64,000 nt of DNA from CAVXHQ01 sp963761735 (GTDB lineage Bacteria; Pseudomonadota; Alphaproteobacteria; Rhodobacterales; Rhodobacteraceae), in contig CAVXHQ010000005.1 of assembly GCA_963761735.1 (NCBI GenBank), positions 62,001 through 126,000 of the forward strand, in the 5' to 3' direction. Positions 34,027-43,208 of this stretch are shown here, in pieces. Position 1 is the first letter of the stretch. Each line of letters opens with the position of its first letter. The notes under the pieces are model-generated. The model ran no database searches. It had not been told where the DNA came from and worked only from the letters and a program-made list of their open reading frames with translations. The position numbers and the translations under genes are program-made.

Positions 34027-35088
34027 TCAGACGGCGCGGGCCGCGTCGTAAACCTTGCGCATGAGGGTTGGCAGGGCGGCGGGCGAGAAATCCTCTTTCG
34101 TGCGCCAATCGCCACGATCCGGCGGAATGGTTTCGGGAATGGAAACGACCAGCACCCGCAGGATCAGGTGAAAATGGGTAAAAGTATGGCGCGCCTCGCC
34201 CGCCTCGCGCCAGTCGGCACTCAATGGCGGCGCGGGGGCCGTGTCGGTTGTGACCCATTCCGTCGTGGGCCAGCCCAGCATTCCGCCGAGCAGCCCCCTA
34301 GGGGGGCGCGTTTCGAGCAGCCAGTGCCCCGCCTCGGTGCGCGCCACATAGGCGATACCGTGCCGCACCGGTTTCGCGGCCTTCGGCGTCTTGCGCGGCA
34401 GATCCGCCGCCGTGCCCGCCGCCCGCGCCCGGCAGGGCGTCCGCAGCGGGCAGATGCCGCAGGCGGGATTGCGCGGCGTGCAGATCGTCGCACCCAGGTC
34501 CATGACCGCCTGCGCATAATCCCCCGGACGCAGGGCAGGCGTTTGCGTGGCGGCCAGCGACGTCAGCGGCACCTTGGCGGCGGGCAGGGGCGTGTGAACG
34601 TCATACAGGCGCGCCATCACCCGCTCGACGTTGCCGTCCACGACCGTCGCGGCCGCGTCATAGGCAATCGCGGCGATGGCCGAGGCGGTATAGGGGCCGA
34701 TGCCGGGCAGGGTCAGCAGGCCTTCGCGGGTATCCGGAAACCGCCCGCCGTGATCGTTCACCACGGCGCGGGCGCATTTCAGCAGGTTGCGGGCGCGGGC
34801 GTAATATCCAAGGCCCGCCCAAGCGGCCATGACGTCGGCGTCCGCCGCCGCCGCCAGATCGGCGACCGCAGGCCAACGGGCCGTGAATCGCTCGAAATAG
34901 GCACCCACCGTCGCCACCGTCGTCTGCTGAAGCATGACCTCGGACAGCCAGACGCGGTAGGGATCGGGGAGGACACCTTTGGCGCGGTCGGCGGGCGGGG
35001 TCCGCCAGGGCATCGCGCGGCAATGCACGTCGTACCAGGCCAGAAGATCGCCGGCGATCGGCGCGATGGGGTCGGTGTCGTCACGCAT
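34027..35088 (-). CDS. mutY: A/G-specific adenine glycosylase
   Basis: Removes adenine mispaired with 8-oxoguanine. The 353 residues have SEVMLQQT with catalytic Glu50, the helix-hairpin-helix LPGIGPYTASAI (127-138) and the catalytic Asp151 in VVDGNV. The iron-sulfur cluster cysteines are C203, C210, C213 and C219 in C-X6-C-X2-C-X5-C spacing. The C-terminal NUDIX-like 8-oxoG-recognition domain includes HTFTHFHLILRV. It is divergent from the dciA-like gene across 79 bases. Confidence 0.95.
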   Translation of the reverse strand: MRDDTDPIAPIAGDLLAWYDVHCRAMPWRTPPADRAKGVLPDPYRVWLSEVMLQQTTVATVGAYFERFTARWPAVADLAAAADADVMAAWAGLGYYARARNLLKCARAVVNDHGGRFPDTREGLLTLPGIGPYTASAIAAIAYDAAATVVDGNVERVMARLYDVHTPLPAAKVPLTSLAATQTPALRPGDYAQAVMDLGATICTPRNPACGICPLRTPCRARAAGTAADLPRKTPKAAKPVRHGIAYVARTEAGHWLLETRPPRGLLGGMLGWPTTEWVTTDTAPAPPLSADWREAGEARHTFTHFHLILRVLVVSIPETIPPDRGDWRTKEDFSPAALPTLMRKVYDAARAV

Positions 35089-35167
35089 CTGTTATGGGTC
35101 CGGACAGGGCAGGTGCTGGAATGGTCGGTAGTGTTCAACCTGTCGGTTTGTATGATAGGCATGACGG

Positions 35168-35677
35168 ATGAAACAGCCCCGCCGCACCACCACGACCTAT
35201 GGGTTCAAACCCGCCACCGGCCTGTTGCAGGGCCGGATACGCGCCGCGTCCGAAACCCGCGGTTTCGCGGAAAGCCGTCTGCTGACCCATTGGTCGGACA
35301 TCGTGGGCGACCGTGTCGCGGCCATCGCCCGCCCGGTCGAGGTGACCTACGCCAAGGGCGGATTGGGCGCGACGCTGACGATGCTGACGACCGGCGCGCA
35401 GGCGCCGATGCTCGAGATGGAAAAGCTGCGCATCCTGGAGCGGGTGAACGCCTGCTACGGCTATCGCGCCATCGCGCGCATCCGCATCACCCAGACCGCG
35501 CCGACCGGCTTTGCCGAGGGCCGCGTCGCCTTCGATCCCGCGCCAAAGGCCGCAGCCGCCCAGACCGCCGCCGTGATGCAGGCCGCAGCGCAGGTGGCGG
35601 AACCCGTTCACGACGAAGGCCTGCGTGCCGCCATACAGGCGCTGGCGGTCAACGTCCTTGCCAGAAAACGCGCGTGA
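35168..35677 (+). CDS. DUF721 protein, probable DciA replicative-helicase loader
   Basis: A 169-residue DUF721 protein. DciA proteins load the DnaB helicase in bacteria lacking DnaC/DnaI, and alphaproteobacteria lack those loaders. The N-terminal domain has the recognisable LLTHWSDIVGDRVAAIARPVE block and a following beta-rich TYAKGGLGATLTM stretch. The Ala-rich C-terminal tail is probably disordered, as is common. It sits between mutY (divergent) and the dsbA-like gene. No clear ribosome site precedes the ATG. Confidence 0.75.
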   Translation: MKQPRRTTTTYGFKPATGLLQGRIRAASETRGFAESRLLTHWSDIVGDRVAAIARPVEVTYAKGGLGATLTMLTTGAQAPMLEMEKLRILERVNACYGYRAIARIRITQTAPTGFAEGRVAFDPAPKAAAAQTAAVMQAAAQVAEPVHDEGLRAAIQALAVNVLARKRA

Positions 35678-35745
35678 GCCGTCGCCCCCTCGCTGCCCTC
35701 CCCTGAAACCGCTAACTTTCGCCCGAGACACCCAAGAGGACCGAT

Positions 35746-36414
35746 ATGACCAAGTTTCTTTCCGTCGCGGCCACCGCCGCCTTTTTCGCCGCCGGTGGTG
35801 GCTGGATCCTTATGCAGGGCGCATCCCCCCTCAGCCCGCTGCCCGGGGCCGCCGTCGCGCAGGAGGCCGGCGAGGTCGATATTTCGACCATCGTGGACAT
35901 GGTGCAGGGCGACGCCGATGCCCCCGTCGAGGTGATCGAATACGCATCCTACACCTGCCCGCATTGCGCCAATTTCCACGCCAACCAGTACGAAGAACTG
36001 AAGGCGAACTATATCGACACCGGCAAGATCCGCTTCGTCTACCGCGAGATCTATTTCGACCGGTTCGGGTTGTGGGCGTCGATGATGGCGCGGTGCGGCG
36101 GCGAGACGCAATTCTTCGGCATCACCGGGCTGTTGTACGAACAGCAGCGCGAATGGCTCGCCGGCGGTCAGGATCCGGCGCTGATCGGCGAGAACCTGCG
36201 CAGGATCGGTCTGACGGCGGGAATCGACGCAGAGCAACTCGACGCCTGCATGGCCGATGCGACGATGGCGCAGACGCTGGTCGCCTGGTTCGAGGAGAAT
36301 TCCACGCAGCACGGTGTCACATCCACACCGTCGTTCGTGATCGACGGGCAGCTGTATACCAACATGGGCTACGACGAATTCGCCGACGTGCTGGACGCGG
36401 CGCTGGGCGAATAG
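35746..36414 (+). CDS. DsbA-family thiol:disulfide oxidoreductase
   Basis: A 222-residue envelope thioredoxin-fold protein that probably introduces or exchanges disulfides. A signal or anchor sequence occupies the first 38 residues. The active site is CPHC (C71-C74) within YASYTCPHCANFH, and the cis-proline loop is TSTPSFVIDG. Two further cysteines (in MMARCGGE and DACMADA) may pair. The class resembles the DsbA-like proteins of alphaproteobacteria with an N-terminal anchor rather than E. coli DsbA. A terminator hairpin follows. Confidence 0.88.
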   Translation: MTKFLSVAATAAFFAAGGGWILMQGASPLSPLPGAAVAQEAGEVDISTIVDMVQGDADAPVEVIEYASYTCPHCANFHANQYEELKANYIDTGKIRFVYREIYFDRFGLWASMMARCGGETQFFGITGLLYEQQREWLAGGQDPALIGENLRRIGLTAGIDAEQLDACMADATMAQTLVAWFEENSTQHGVTSTPSFVIDGQLYTNMGYDEFADVLDAALGE

Positions 36415-36437
36415 GCGATCTGCTGTCGGCGATTTGC

Positions 36438-36463
36438 GGCGGTCCTTCGGGGGCCGCCGTTTT
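36438..36463 (+). terminator. Terminator after the DsbA-family gene
   Basis: An 8-bp stem GGCGGTCC/GGGCCGCC (36438-36445 with 36451-36458, one G-T pair) with a five-base loop is followed by GTTTT. It lies between converging genes. Confidence 0.75.
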
Positions 36464-36495
36464 CGCATCGGGAAGGCATTCTTAGTATTCGCGGC

Positions 36496-37509
36496 CTAGG
36501 GTAACGACTGTCGGTTGCCCGGCAACCGGTCGAGCGCGGCATCGACCGGGGACCAGTCGTCGATCTGCAGGCGGACCGGCAGTGTCAGAACCTTTGCCCG
36601 AAACGCGTCCGGCAGACGGACCGCGTCCTTTTCCGTCGTCACCAGCTGGGCGTTGCGGGTGCGGGCCTCGGCCTCGAGGCGGGTCATCAGGGCGCGGGTC
36701 AGCGGCTGGTGATCGCTCAGGCTCTCGGCGTGGATCACCTCTGCCCTCAGGGCGCGCAGCGTTGCAAAAAACTTTTCGGGATGGCCGATGCCCGCGAAGG
36801 CCAGCACCCGCATGCCGCCCCAGGGCATGCCCGTCAGCAGCGGCGCGAGGTGCCCGGTGAGGTGCGGTAGCGGCGCCATGGCCGATGCCCAGCGACCGGC
36901 GAACACCCCCTGCGCGCCGTGCCCGCCAATCGACAGGATCATGTCGGCGCGGGCCAGACCGGTGGCGACCGGTTCGCGCAGGGGGCCTGCGGGGATCACC
37001 CGGCCATTGCCGAAACCGGCGTGGGCATCGACCGTGATAATCGTCAGGTCCTTGATCACGCCCGGATTCTGGTGGCCATCGTCGAGGACGATATGGCTCG
37101 CCCCCGCCGCCTGCGCCGCGCGGACACCGGCGGCCCGGTCGCGCGCGATCCAGGTGGGGGCGAAGGCCGCAAGTAGCAGCGGCTCGTCCCCCACATCGGC
37201 GGCACCATGCGTGCCCTCGATCACCTGCAACGGCCCTGCAAGGCGGGCACCGTAGCCGCGCGAAACGACATGCGGCGTGGCACCGCGCGCCAGCAGACGC
37301 TGAACCAGGGCGATGACCGTCGGCGTCTTGCCGGTGCCGCCCGCATTGACGTTGCCGACGCAGATCACCGGCACATCTGCGCGCATCCCCGGGCGACGCA
37401 GGCGCCGCGCGGTCGCCGCGGCATAGAGCGCGCCGAGTGGCGCCAGCAGCCGCGCGGAAACGCCGGGGCCCGCACCCGGTGCGGGGTGCCAGAATCCGGG
37501 CGGGCGCAT
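36496..37509 (-). CDS. lpxK: Tetraacyldisaccharide 4'-kinase
   Basis: Phosphorylates the 4' position of the tetraacyl disaccharide to form lipid IVA at the inner membrane. The 337 residues have the P-loop GNVNAGGTGKTPT (52-64) and the DDGHQN motif (143-148), plus an N-terminal amphipathic segment. The ATG overlaps the TGA of the upstream glycosyltransferase gene by one base (TGATG). It closes a minus-strand operon for lipid A/Kdo assembly. Confidence 0.93.
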   Translation of the reverse strand: MRPPGFWHPAPGAGPGVSARLLAPLGALYAAATARRLRRPGMRADVPVICVGNVNAGGTGKTPTVIALVQRLLARGATPHVVSRGYGARLAGPLQVIEGTHGAADVGDEPLLLAAFAPTWIARDRAAGVRAAQAAGASHIVLDDGHQNPGVIKDLTIITVDAHAGFGNGRVIPAGPLREPVATGLARADMILSIGGHGAQGVFAGRWASAMAPLPHLTGHLAPLLTGMPWGGMRVLAFAGIGHPEKFFATLRALRAEVIHAESLSDHQPLTRALMTRLEAEARTRNAQLVTTEKDAVRLPDAFRAKVLTLPVRLQIDDWSPVDAALDRLPGNRQSLP

Positions 37510-38711
37510 CAGGTGCTCTGGTCCGTCGCCGCGCGGATCAGCGTCAGCAACCGGCCTGTCGCAGCCGCACCCCGGGACGCCACATCCCATGCCGCATGGG
37601 CCAGCAGGGCGGCCCGGTCGGGCGACAACAGCCGTTCGAGCGTGGCACCAAGGTCATCGCCGCCCCGCACGGCACGCGCCGCCCCCGCCGCGTCCAGCCG
37701 GGCCGCGGCACCCGCGTGGGGCGACGTCGCGGGACCGTGCAGCAGCGCCGATCCCAGACCCGCGGCCTCGAACGGATTGCGGCGGATGCCTTCGGTCAGG
37801 CTTCCGCCCAGAAAGGTGACGGGGGCAAGGCGGTAGAACAGGCCAAGGTCGGCGATGTCGCCGATCAGAACCTCGGTGGCCTCCGTCGGCTCCTGTCCGG
37901 CGGCGCGGTCGGCTATGGCGAAACCCCGGTCGGCGAAATGCGTGGCCACCGACGTCGTCGCCTCCGTCGCGACGAGCATCAGCAGGCGGTGCGCGCGGTG
38001 GCTTGCGATGCGGTGGGCCGTGGCCAGCGCGGTAAGTTCCTCGTCCGCGCCCACCGTCACCGGATCGGCGGCAAGCCAGCGGGGCCGCGAGGCGAACGAC
38101 GCGGCAAGCTCTGCGCGGTCCGCTTCGACGCAGCCCAGAACGCTGTGGCCCGCGTCGATCCGGCCGGTGTGTTCGGCAATCGGGCCGCCAAGGTCCGCTT
38201 TCGCCAGCCGCTCGGCGGTGGCCGCATCGGCGCACAGGATGTGCCCGAACTGCGACAGCGACGACCGCGGCACCCGCGTGCCCCACAACCGGCCCGGGCT
38301 GCGCAGCGTCTCGTGCGCGGCATCGGCAAGGATCAGCTGCGCGCCCGATCTGGCGCATTCCGTCACCATCCGGGGCACGAGCGTGCCGCCCAGCCAGACC
38401 GCCACGTCGGGCCGCCAGTGCCGCAAAAAGGCGCGGATGGCCCCGGTCTGATCGACAGGCGCTATGGTGCGGATCAACCCGCGCGGGTCGGTGCCGGGGG
38501 GCGGCGTGCCCGCGTCGTTTGCGTGGCCGTGAATCGGGGCCGCGCCGCCCGTGTCCTCGCCCGTGGTCAGCAACAGCGTGATCTGATCGCCCTCGGTGGC
38601 CAGATCCTGCGCCAGACCGACGACCGCGCTTTGCCGCGCGGGATCGGGCACATGGCACCAGACCAGCGCCCCGGCAGGGCGCGCGGTGGCGCGGGTCAGC
38701 CCCGGTGCCAC
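37509..38711 (-). CDS. WaaA/KdtA-like Kdo transferase homologue lacking the catalytic glutamate
   Basis: A member of the 3-deoxy-D-manno-octulosonate transferase family by position (between DUF4170 and lpxK) and by motifs such as FLGGSLTEGIRRNPFEAAGLG in the C-terminal domain. The family N-terminal block, HSVSVGE in E. coli, aligns with WCHVPDPARQ here, so the catalytic Glu is replaced by Arg. The usual N-terminal membrane anchor is also absent. I start at GTG 38711, giving 400 residues, because upstream codons overlap the DUF4170 gene and no ATG follows; confidence in this start is low. It may be a non-catalytic or altered paralogue. Confidence 0.68.
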   Translation of the reverse strand: MAPGLTRATARPAGALVWCHVPDPARQSAVVGLAQDLATEGDQITLLLTTGEDTGGAAPIHGHANDAGTPPPGTDPRGLIRTIAPVDQTGAIRAFLRHWRPDVAVWLGGTLVPRMVTECARSGAQLILADAAHETLRSPGRLWGTRVPRSSLSQFGHILCADAATAERLAKADLGGPIAEHTGRIDAGHSVLGCVEADRAELAASFASRPRWLAADPVTVGADEELTALATAHRIASHRAHRLLMLVATEATTSVATHFADRGFAIADRAAGQEPTEATEVLIGDIADLGLFYRLAPVTFLGGSLTEGIRRNPFEAAGLGSALLHGPATSPHAGAAARLDAAGAARAVRGGDDLGATLERLLSPDRAALLAHAAWDVASRGAAATGRLLTLIRAATDQST

Positions 38712-38742
38712 GGGGCGCAGAGCCGGGGCATGCGCCGGACGC

Positions 38743-38988
38743 TCAGCTGCCCAGCTCTTCTGTCGGGGAGGCGGCGGTTTCCTCGTCCCGAAGGCGGTGG
38801 ATATGTGCGATGAAGTACCGCATGTGCGCGTTGTCCACGGTCTTTTGCGCCTCGGATTTCCACGATGCAAAGGCGCTCGCGTAATCGGGGTACATGCCGA
38901 CGATGTGGATGTCCCCGACATCGCGAAAGGCGTTGGTGGTCGGATCGACGAGTTCGCCGCCGAAGACGAGATGCAGACGTTGGGTCAT
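38743..38988 (-). CDS. DUF4170 small conserved protein
   Basis: An 81-residue cytoplasmic protein of a short alphaproteobacterial family, recognised by MTQRLHLVFGGELVDP, VGMYPDYASAFASWK and DNAHMRYFIAHIHRL. Function unknown. Its conserved position next to the Kdo transferase and lpxK genes hints at a link with lipopolysaccharide assembly. The last residues are acidic and Ser/Thr-rich. Confidence 0.8.
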   Translation of the reverse strand: MTQRLHLVFGGELVDPTTNAFRDVGDIHIVGMYPDYASAFASWKSEAQKTVDNAHMRYFIAHIHRLRDEETAASPTEELGS

Positions 38989-39056
38989 GGATATGCTCCG
39001 GTTTGGTGGCCTTTGGTAGGCCGGATGCGGTGGCGGCGAAAGGGGGTAGGGCCGAT

Positions 39057-39839
39057 CTAGGCCAGATGATCGAGCAGCGCCGCGTGCAGGGCGGGCGGGG
39101 CGGCGAGGATGCCGTCGGCCTGCGGCTGCGCCGCGTTCAGGCGCAGCGGCGCGCCGTGCCGGTCGGTCACGGTGCCGCCCGCCCGCGCCACCAGCAGGGC
39201 GCCCGCCGCGATGTCCCATTCCCAGACCGGCGCCAGCGTGATCATCGCGTCGAACCGCCCTTCGGCCACCAGCGCCAGACGCCAGGCCAGGGACGAGCGG
39301 AATTTGCGGGTGAACGGCGGCGGGGTGCGCCAGAACCCGGGCGCCATCGACGGGCGACCCGTCAGGACCGTCGCCTGCGCCAGATCGGTCTGCGCCGAGA
39401 CGGCGATGGGCACGCCGTCTTTCGTGGCGCGCCCGCCGCGGGCCGCCAGATAGACCGACGGGTGCCGGGGCATCGTCACGCAGCCGGCGACGGGGATGCC
39501 CGCCTCGGTCACGGCCACCGAAATACCCCAGTCGGGCGAACCCGCGATGAAACTGCGGGTGCCGTCGATCGGATCGACGATGAAGACGCGGGACTGCGAC
39601 AGGCGCGCGGCATCGTCCGGGGTTTCCTCGGACAGCCAGCCATATCCGGGCCGGGCCGAGCGCAGGCTGTGCGACAGCGCCTCGTTGACGGCGATGTCGG
39701 CGGCGGTGACCGGCCCCGCATCGCCCGGTTTGAACACCACATCGAGGGCGTCGCGCGCGTGGTTCAGGGCCAGCGGTGCGGCATCCGCACAGGCCCGTGC
39801 GATCAGGGCCGCATCGGCCGCGTCGTCAGGCGCCCGCAA
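39057..39839 (-). CDS. Inositol monophosphatase-family phosphatase, CysQ-like
   Basis: A Mg2+-dependent phosphatase, most likely 3'(2'),5'-bisphosphate nucleotidase (CysQ) that recycles PAP, though inositol or sugar phosphatase activity is possible. Family motifs are GPVTAAD (42-48), SEE (70-72), DPIDGT (89-94) and WEWDIAAG with W208-D209. The frame begins at a TTG that overlaps the pmbA stop by 14 bases; there is no ATG near the N-terminus. 260 residues is normal. It belongs to the pmbA-cysQ-DUF4170-waaA-lpxK operon. Confidence 0.83.
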   Translation of the reverse strand: MRAPDDAADAALIARACADAAPLALNHARDALDVVFKPGDAGPVTAADIAVNEALSHSLRSARPGYGWLSEETPDDAARLSQSRVFIVDPIDGTRSFIAGSPDWGISVAVTEAGIPVAGCVTMPRHPSVYLAARGGRATKDGVPIAVSAQTDLAQATVLTGRPSMAPGFWRTPPPFTRKFRSSLAWRLALVAEGRFDAMITLAPVWEWDIAAGALLVARAGGTVTDRHGAPLRLNAAQPQADGILAAPPALHAALLDHLA

Positions 39840-41190
39840 GGGTCATCGCATCGACGAGCAGGGACGGCACCACCCGGGACAGATGCGTCCGCGCGTCGTT
39901 GGCGGGCACGATCTGGCGCAGCATCTCGCGCAGGTTGCCCGCCACCGTGCATTCGGCGACCGGATAGGTGATCACGCCGTCCTCGACCCAGAAACCCGAC
40001 GCACCGCGCGAATAATCGCCCGTGTTGGGGTTGATCGTGGATCCGATCATCGAGGTGACGAGCAGGCCGGTGCCCATGTCGCGCAGCAGATCGGCCCGTG
40101 TTGCCGATCCTTGGGTCAGGGCGATGTTGCCGGGGCTGGGCGAGGGTGCGGACGATGGCCCGCGCGCGGCATTGCCGGTGCTGGGCAGGCCCAGTTTGCG
40201 CCCCGTCGCAAGGTCGAGGGTCCAGCTCCGAAGCACGCCGTCCGCGACGATGGTGCGCGGTGCGGTGGGCAGGCCCTCGGCGTCGAAAAGCTTTGACGAG
40301 CCGGTCCGCAGGCGGTGCGGATCCTCGGTCAGGGACAAACCGTCCGGAAGGACGGCGGTGTCCATCGCCTCCAGCAGCCACGACGACCCCCGCGCGATGG
40401 CGCCGCCCTGGATCGCCATGAGCAGATGGCCGATCAGCGACGATGAAATACGCTCGTCGAACAGGACAGGCCAGGTTCCGGTTTTGGGTTTGCGGGGTGC
40501 ATGACGGGCCACGGCCCGTTCGCCCGCGATGCGTCCGATGTCGATGGCGCCGCGCAGATCGGCCTGAAAGATCCGGGTGTCGAAGTCATAGTCCCGCTCC
40601 ATCCCCGTACCGGTTCCCGCGATGGCGACGCAGGCGCGGGTGCGGTCGGTGCGGGCATAACCGGCGGAAAACCCGTTGCTGGCGGCCAGATGCACCCGGC
40701 GTCTGCCATAGGCGGCAGAGGCGCTGTCGATGGCGGTCACGCCGTCGACGTCGCGGGCGGCGGCCTCGGCGATGCGCGCATCTTCCTCCAGGGCTGCCGC
40801 TTCCGGCTCTTCGGTGTCGTCGCATAATTCAAGGCGGGTGCTGTCGGTGTCGCGCGCCAGCTGGCCCGGATCGGCGATGCCGGAATACGGATCTTCGGGG
40901 GCCTCGCGGGCCATGGCGACGGCGCGTTCCGCCATCGTCGACAGGGTCGCGGCGCGCGCGTCCTGCGACGACACGATGGCCGACCGGCGCCCGACGAAAA
41001 CCCGCAGGCCCAGATCGATCCCCTCGGCCCGTTCCGCCTGTTCGAGGGTGCCACCGCGCACGTCGATGGACACGGCGGTGCCTTCGACGGCGAGCGTATC
41101 GGCGCTGTCCGCACCGGCGGCGCGGGCCAGCGTCAGCAGACGGTCGGTCAGGGCGGCAAGATCGGTGGGGGTGGCGGTGTCTTTGGGCAT
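39826..41190 (-). CDS. pmbA: TldD/PmbA-family metalloprotease subunit
   Basis: A 454-residue protein of the TldE/PmbA subunit type. With TldD it forms a cytoplasmic metalloprotease that trims peptides such as microcins and modified precursors. Diagnostic stretches are ALAVEG-like TLAVEGTAVSIDVRGG at the N-terminus, LAASNGFSAGYARTD in the middle and MIGSTINPNTGDYSRGASGFWVE near the C-terminus. The HExxxH metal motif belongs to TldD and is absent here, as expected for PmbA. The ATG follows AGGAG. It heads the minus-strand operon. Confidence 0.88.
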   Translation of the reverse strand: MPKDTATPTDLAALTDRLLTLARAAGADSADTLAVEGTAVSIDVRGGTLEQAERAEGIDLGLRVFVGRRSAIVSSQDARAATLSTMAERAVAMAREAPEDPYSGIADPGQLARDTDSTRLELCDDTEEPEAAALEEDARIAEAAARDVDGVTAIDSASAAYGRRRVHLAASNGFSAGYARTDRTRACVAIAGTGTGMERDYDFDTRIFQADLRGAIDIGRIAGERAVARHAPRKPKTGTWPVLFDERISSSLIGHLLMAIQGGAIARGSSWLLEAMDTAVLPDGLSLTEDPHRLRTGSSKLFDAEGLPTAPRTIVADGVLRSWTLDLATGRKLGLPSTGNAARGPSSAPSPSPGNIALTQGSATRADLLRDMGTGLLVTSMIGSTINPNTGDYSRGASGFWVEDGVITYPVAECTVAGNLREMLRQIVPANDARTHLSRVVPSLLVDAMTLAGA

Positions 41191-41303
41191 GGGTGCTCCT
41201 CGGGGCACGCGGAACCCGCGCGGTCCCTGCGAGGTAGGGCCGCAGGGCCGCAAGGGCAAGGTGCCGGGCGTTTCGGTGGCCTCCGGTGCAAGAAGACCTG
41301 TGG

Positions 41304-41335
41304 CCATCGGCGCGACCGTCGCGGTGCGCCGATGG
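41304..41335 (-). terminator. Perfect inverted repeat after the first DUF2125 gene
   Basis: A 10-bp perfect stem CCATCGGCGC/GCGCCGATGG (41304-41313 with 41326-41335) lies 57 bases downstream of the minus-strand DUF2125 gene and before pmbA. It has no T run, so it may end transcription only weakly or stabilise the 3' end. Confidence 0.4.
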
Positions 41336-41391
41336 GCGACCGACAGGTCAGGACGCGATGGAGCAGGTCCGCCGCCGCCTGCGATCCGGCG

Positions 41392-42909
41392 TTATTGCAG
41401 CGGCAGACCGTTGGCGAGGATCTGGCCTTCCTCGGTCAGCTCGATCGTGCCTTCATAGGTGTCCTCGCCCACCGGGCGTCCGATCATGCCGATGCCGATC
41501 GTGACCGGCATCGTGTCCGCCGCCGTCAAAAGGCCCGCCTGAACGAGAGATCCCATCGCTGCCGTCAGCCCCTCTGTCCGGAAATCGAGGCTCCCGGAGG
41601 TCGGCATCGGCGACCCCATGAAAGGCATCGTCGACCAGTCGAGCGCCAGTGTTCCGTCCGCTGAAACCACCGCCCCCAACCCTTCGAGAAGCAGCGCGTC
41701 GAGCGTCAGCACCGGCAGGTCGCCGGGCATGCCGTCGTTGCCCAATGCGGTGAGGGCCGCGACGTCGAGCAGGTCGGTCGTCAGGACCGCATCGCCACTG
41801 ATATCCACGCGGTAGGTCAGCGGCGCACGGTCGAGGGCGCCGTCCGGATCGAACAGGTTCCACAGGTCGTCGGCGAGTGTCACGCCGCCCAGCGTGGTAT
41901 TGAGCACGACACTCTGCGGCTGATCCGAGGCCAGCAGCGGCACCTGAAAATCGAAGACGACGGAGTTGATCTCACCGCTGATGGGAAACGGGAGAAACTG
42001 GTCCCGGATGCCCGCGACGAAACCTTCGGCGGTGCCGGACATCGCCAGTCCCGCGCTGTCGAAGGACAACTCGAAACCGGTATCGCGCTGCCGGGTATTC
42101 TGCTGCGACAGGATCACGCTAAGCGAATCCTTGATGACCGAGGCGGTGACGGCCTCGTCCACGGCGTTCGAGGCATAAATTGCCATGCCGTCGCGCAGTG
42201 CGGCGGACAGGTTCAGGATGTCGGCGCCCCCGGCGGGCATCGCCAACTCGAAGGTCGAGCGTGTCGCGGTGGTGGTGCTGCTGGAGGTTCCCGTCTCGAT
42301 ACCGTCGACCGCATAGGCCAGATCGATGCTGCTGCTGTCGGCGGAGGTGACGAGGGTCATCGTCACCAGATCGCCCTGGGTGATCCGCATTTCGCTGGTG
42401 GCCCCGGCGGCCTCGGCGGTGAGAGCCATATTGAATCCCGCGAACGGCATGCCGTCGACAGTCATATCGGTGAGAACCAGGTCGAGGATGCCGGAATTGC
42501 TGAGATAGGTCACATCGCCGGGGGTGCCGCTGGCAAGGATGGTGGTGTCACCGACAGTTCCCTCGAGGACGGCCGAAAAGCTTGTCTCACCGGTGATCGT
42601 GCCCGCCACTGCAATGTCGTAGCCCTCGGGGAAGGACATGGTGACGGTGCCGTCGCCATTATCGGTCAGGGCCGATGTCGGCAGACCCAGCGTAACCGTG
42701 CCCGCGCCGAAGGGCAGGACGAAATTGGCGACATAGTCGCGGTAAACGGTGGTGGCGCCCTCTGTCGTGGGACTGGCCGTCACCTTGGCGCCCAGCGCCT
42801 CGAGCGGGGCGATGGAATTGGCCCAGACCTCGGCCGTGGTGACCTCGGCTGTCGCCGCCGTCGACAGCAGAAGGGCGGTTGCGGTCATCGGGACGATAAG
42901 GCGTGACAT
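41392..42909 (-). CDS. DUF2125 secreted protein (paralogue A)
   Basis: A 505-residue protein with a signal peptide (MSRLIVPMTATALLLSTAAT, cleavage near TAEV). The mature part is acidic, Thr/Ser-rich and apparently beta-rich, with DNGDGTVTMSFPEGY near the N-terminus and a FDFQVPLLASDQPQ block in the second half. Together these fit DUF2125, a family of envelope proteins of unknown function in Rhodobacterales. The ATG follows GGAGAG. It is a tandem paralogue, of exactly equal length, of the next gene upstream, separated by a terminator. Confidence 0.8.
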   Translation of the reverse strand: MSRLIVPMTATALLLSTAATAEVTTAEVWANSIAPLEALGAKVTASPTTEGATTVYRDYVANFVLPFGAGTVTLGLPTSALTDNGDGTVTMSFPEGYDIAVAGTITGETSFSAVLEGTVGDTTILASGTPGDVTYLSNSGILDLVLTDMTVDGMPFAGFNMALTAEAAGATSEMRITQGDLVTMTLVTSADSSSIDLAYAVDGIETGTSSSTTTATRSTFELAMPAGGADILNLSAALRDGMAIYASNAVDEAVTASVIKDSLSVILSQQNTRQRDTGFELSFDSAGLAMSGTAEGFVAGIRDQFLPFPISGEINSVVFDFQVPLLASDQPQSVVLNTTLGGVTLADDLWNLFDPDGALDRAPLTYRVDISGDAVLTTDLLDVAALTALGNDGMPGDLPVLTLDALLLEGLGAVVSADGTLALDWSTMPFMGSPMPTSGSLDFRTEGLTAAMGSLVQAGLLTAADTMPVTIGIGMIGRPVGEDTYEGTIELTEEGQILANGLPLQ

Positions 42910-43126
42910 GATCTCTCCGGCAATCAGGAATGCAATGGTGCAAAGATGGGGTTTATGCCTGCGGGGAACAAGACCGCGCGTTGTCGCGGATACCGACAGC
43001 GGCGACACCTTGGCCTTTTGTCGGGACGTGAAACGATTGCGCCGGTCCGGATGCAGAAAGCGCGAGGCCCCGCGCCGTGCCCGGCGAAAATGCGGGTCGG
43101 ACGTGGTGTGCAGGAACGCCAGACAG

Positions 43127-43161
43127 AAAAACGCCGCGCCTCCGGTGACAGAGGCGCGGCG
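43127..43161 (-). terminator. Rho-independent terminator between DUF2125 paralogues
   Basis: On the minus strand an 11-bp perfect stem (43151-43161 with 43132-43142), an eight-base loop and TTTTT lie about 48 bases after the stop of paralogue B. The two paralogues are therefore separate transcription units. Confidence 0.88.
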
Positions 43162-43208
43162 TCTGGATGGTCGCCGTCCGGCCCCGAAAAACGGGGCCCG
43201 GCGTGGAT

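Noticed and set aside
39826..41190. pmbA as the active TldD metalloprotease subunit
   Set aside because: The HExxxH metal motif is missing; motifs fit the PmbA/TldE partner.
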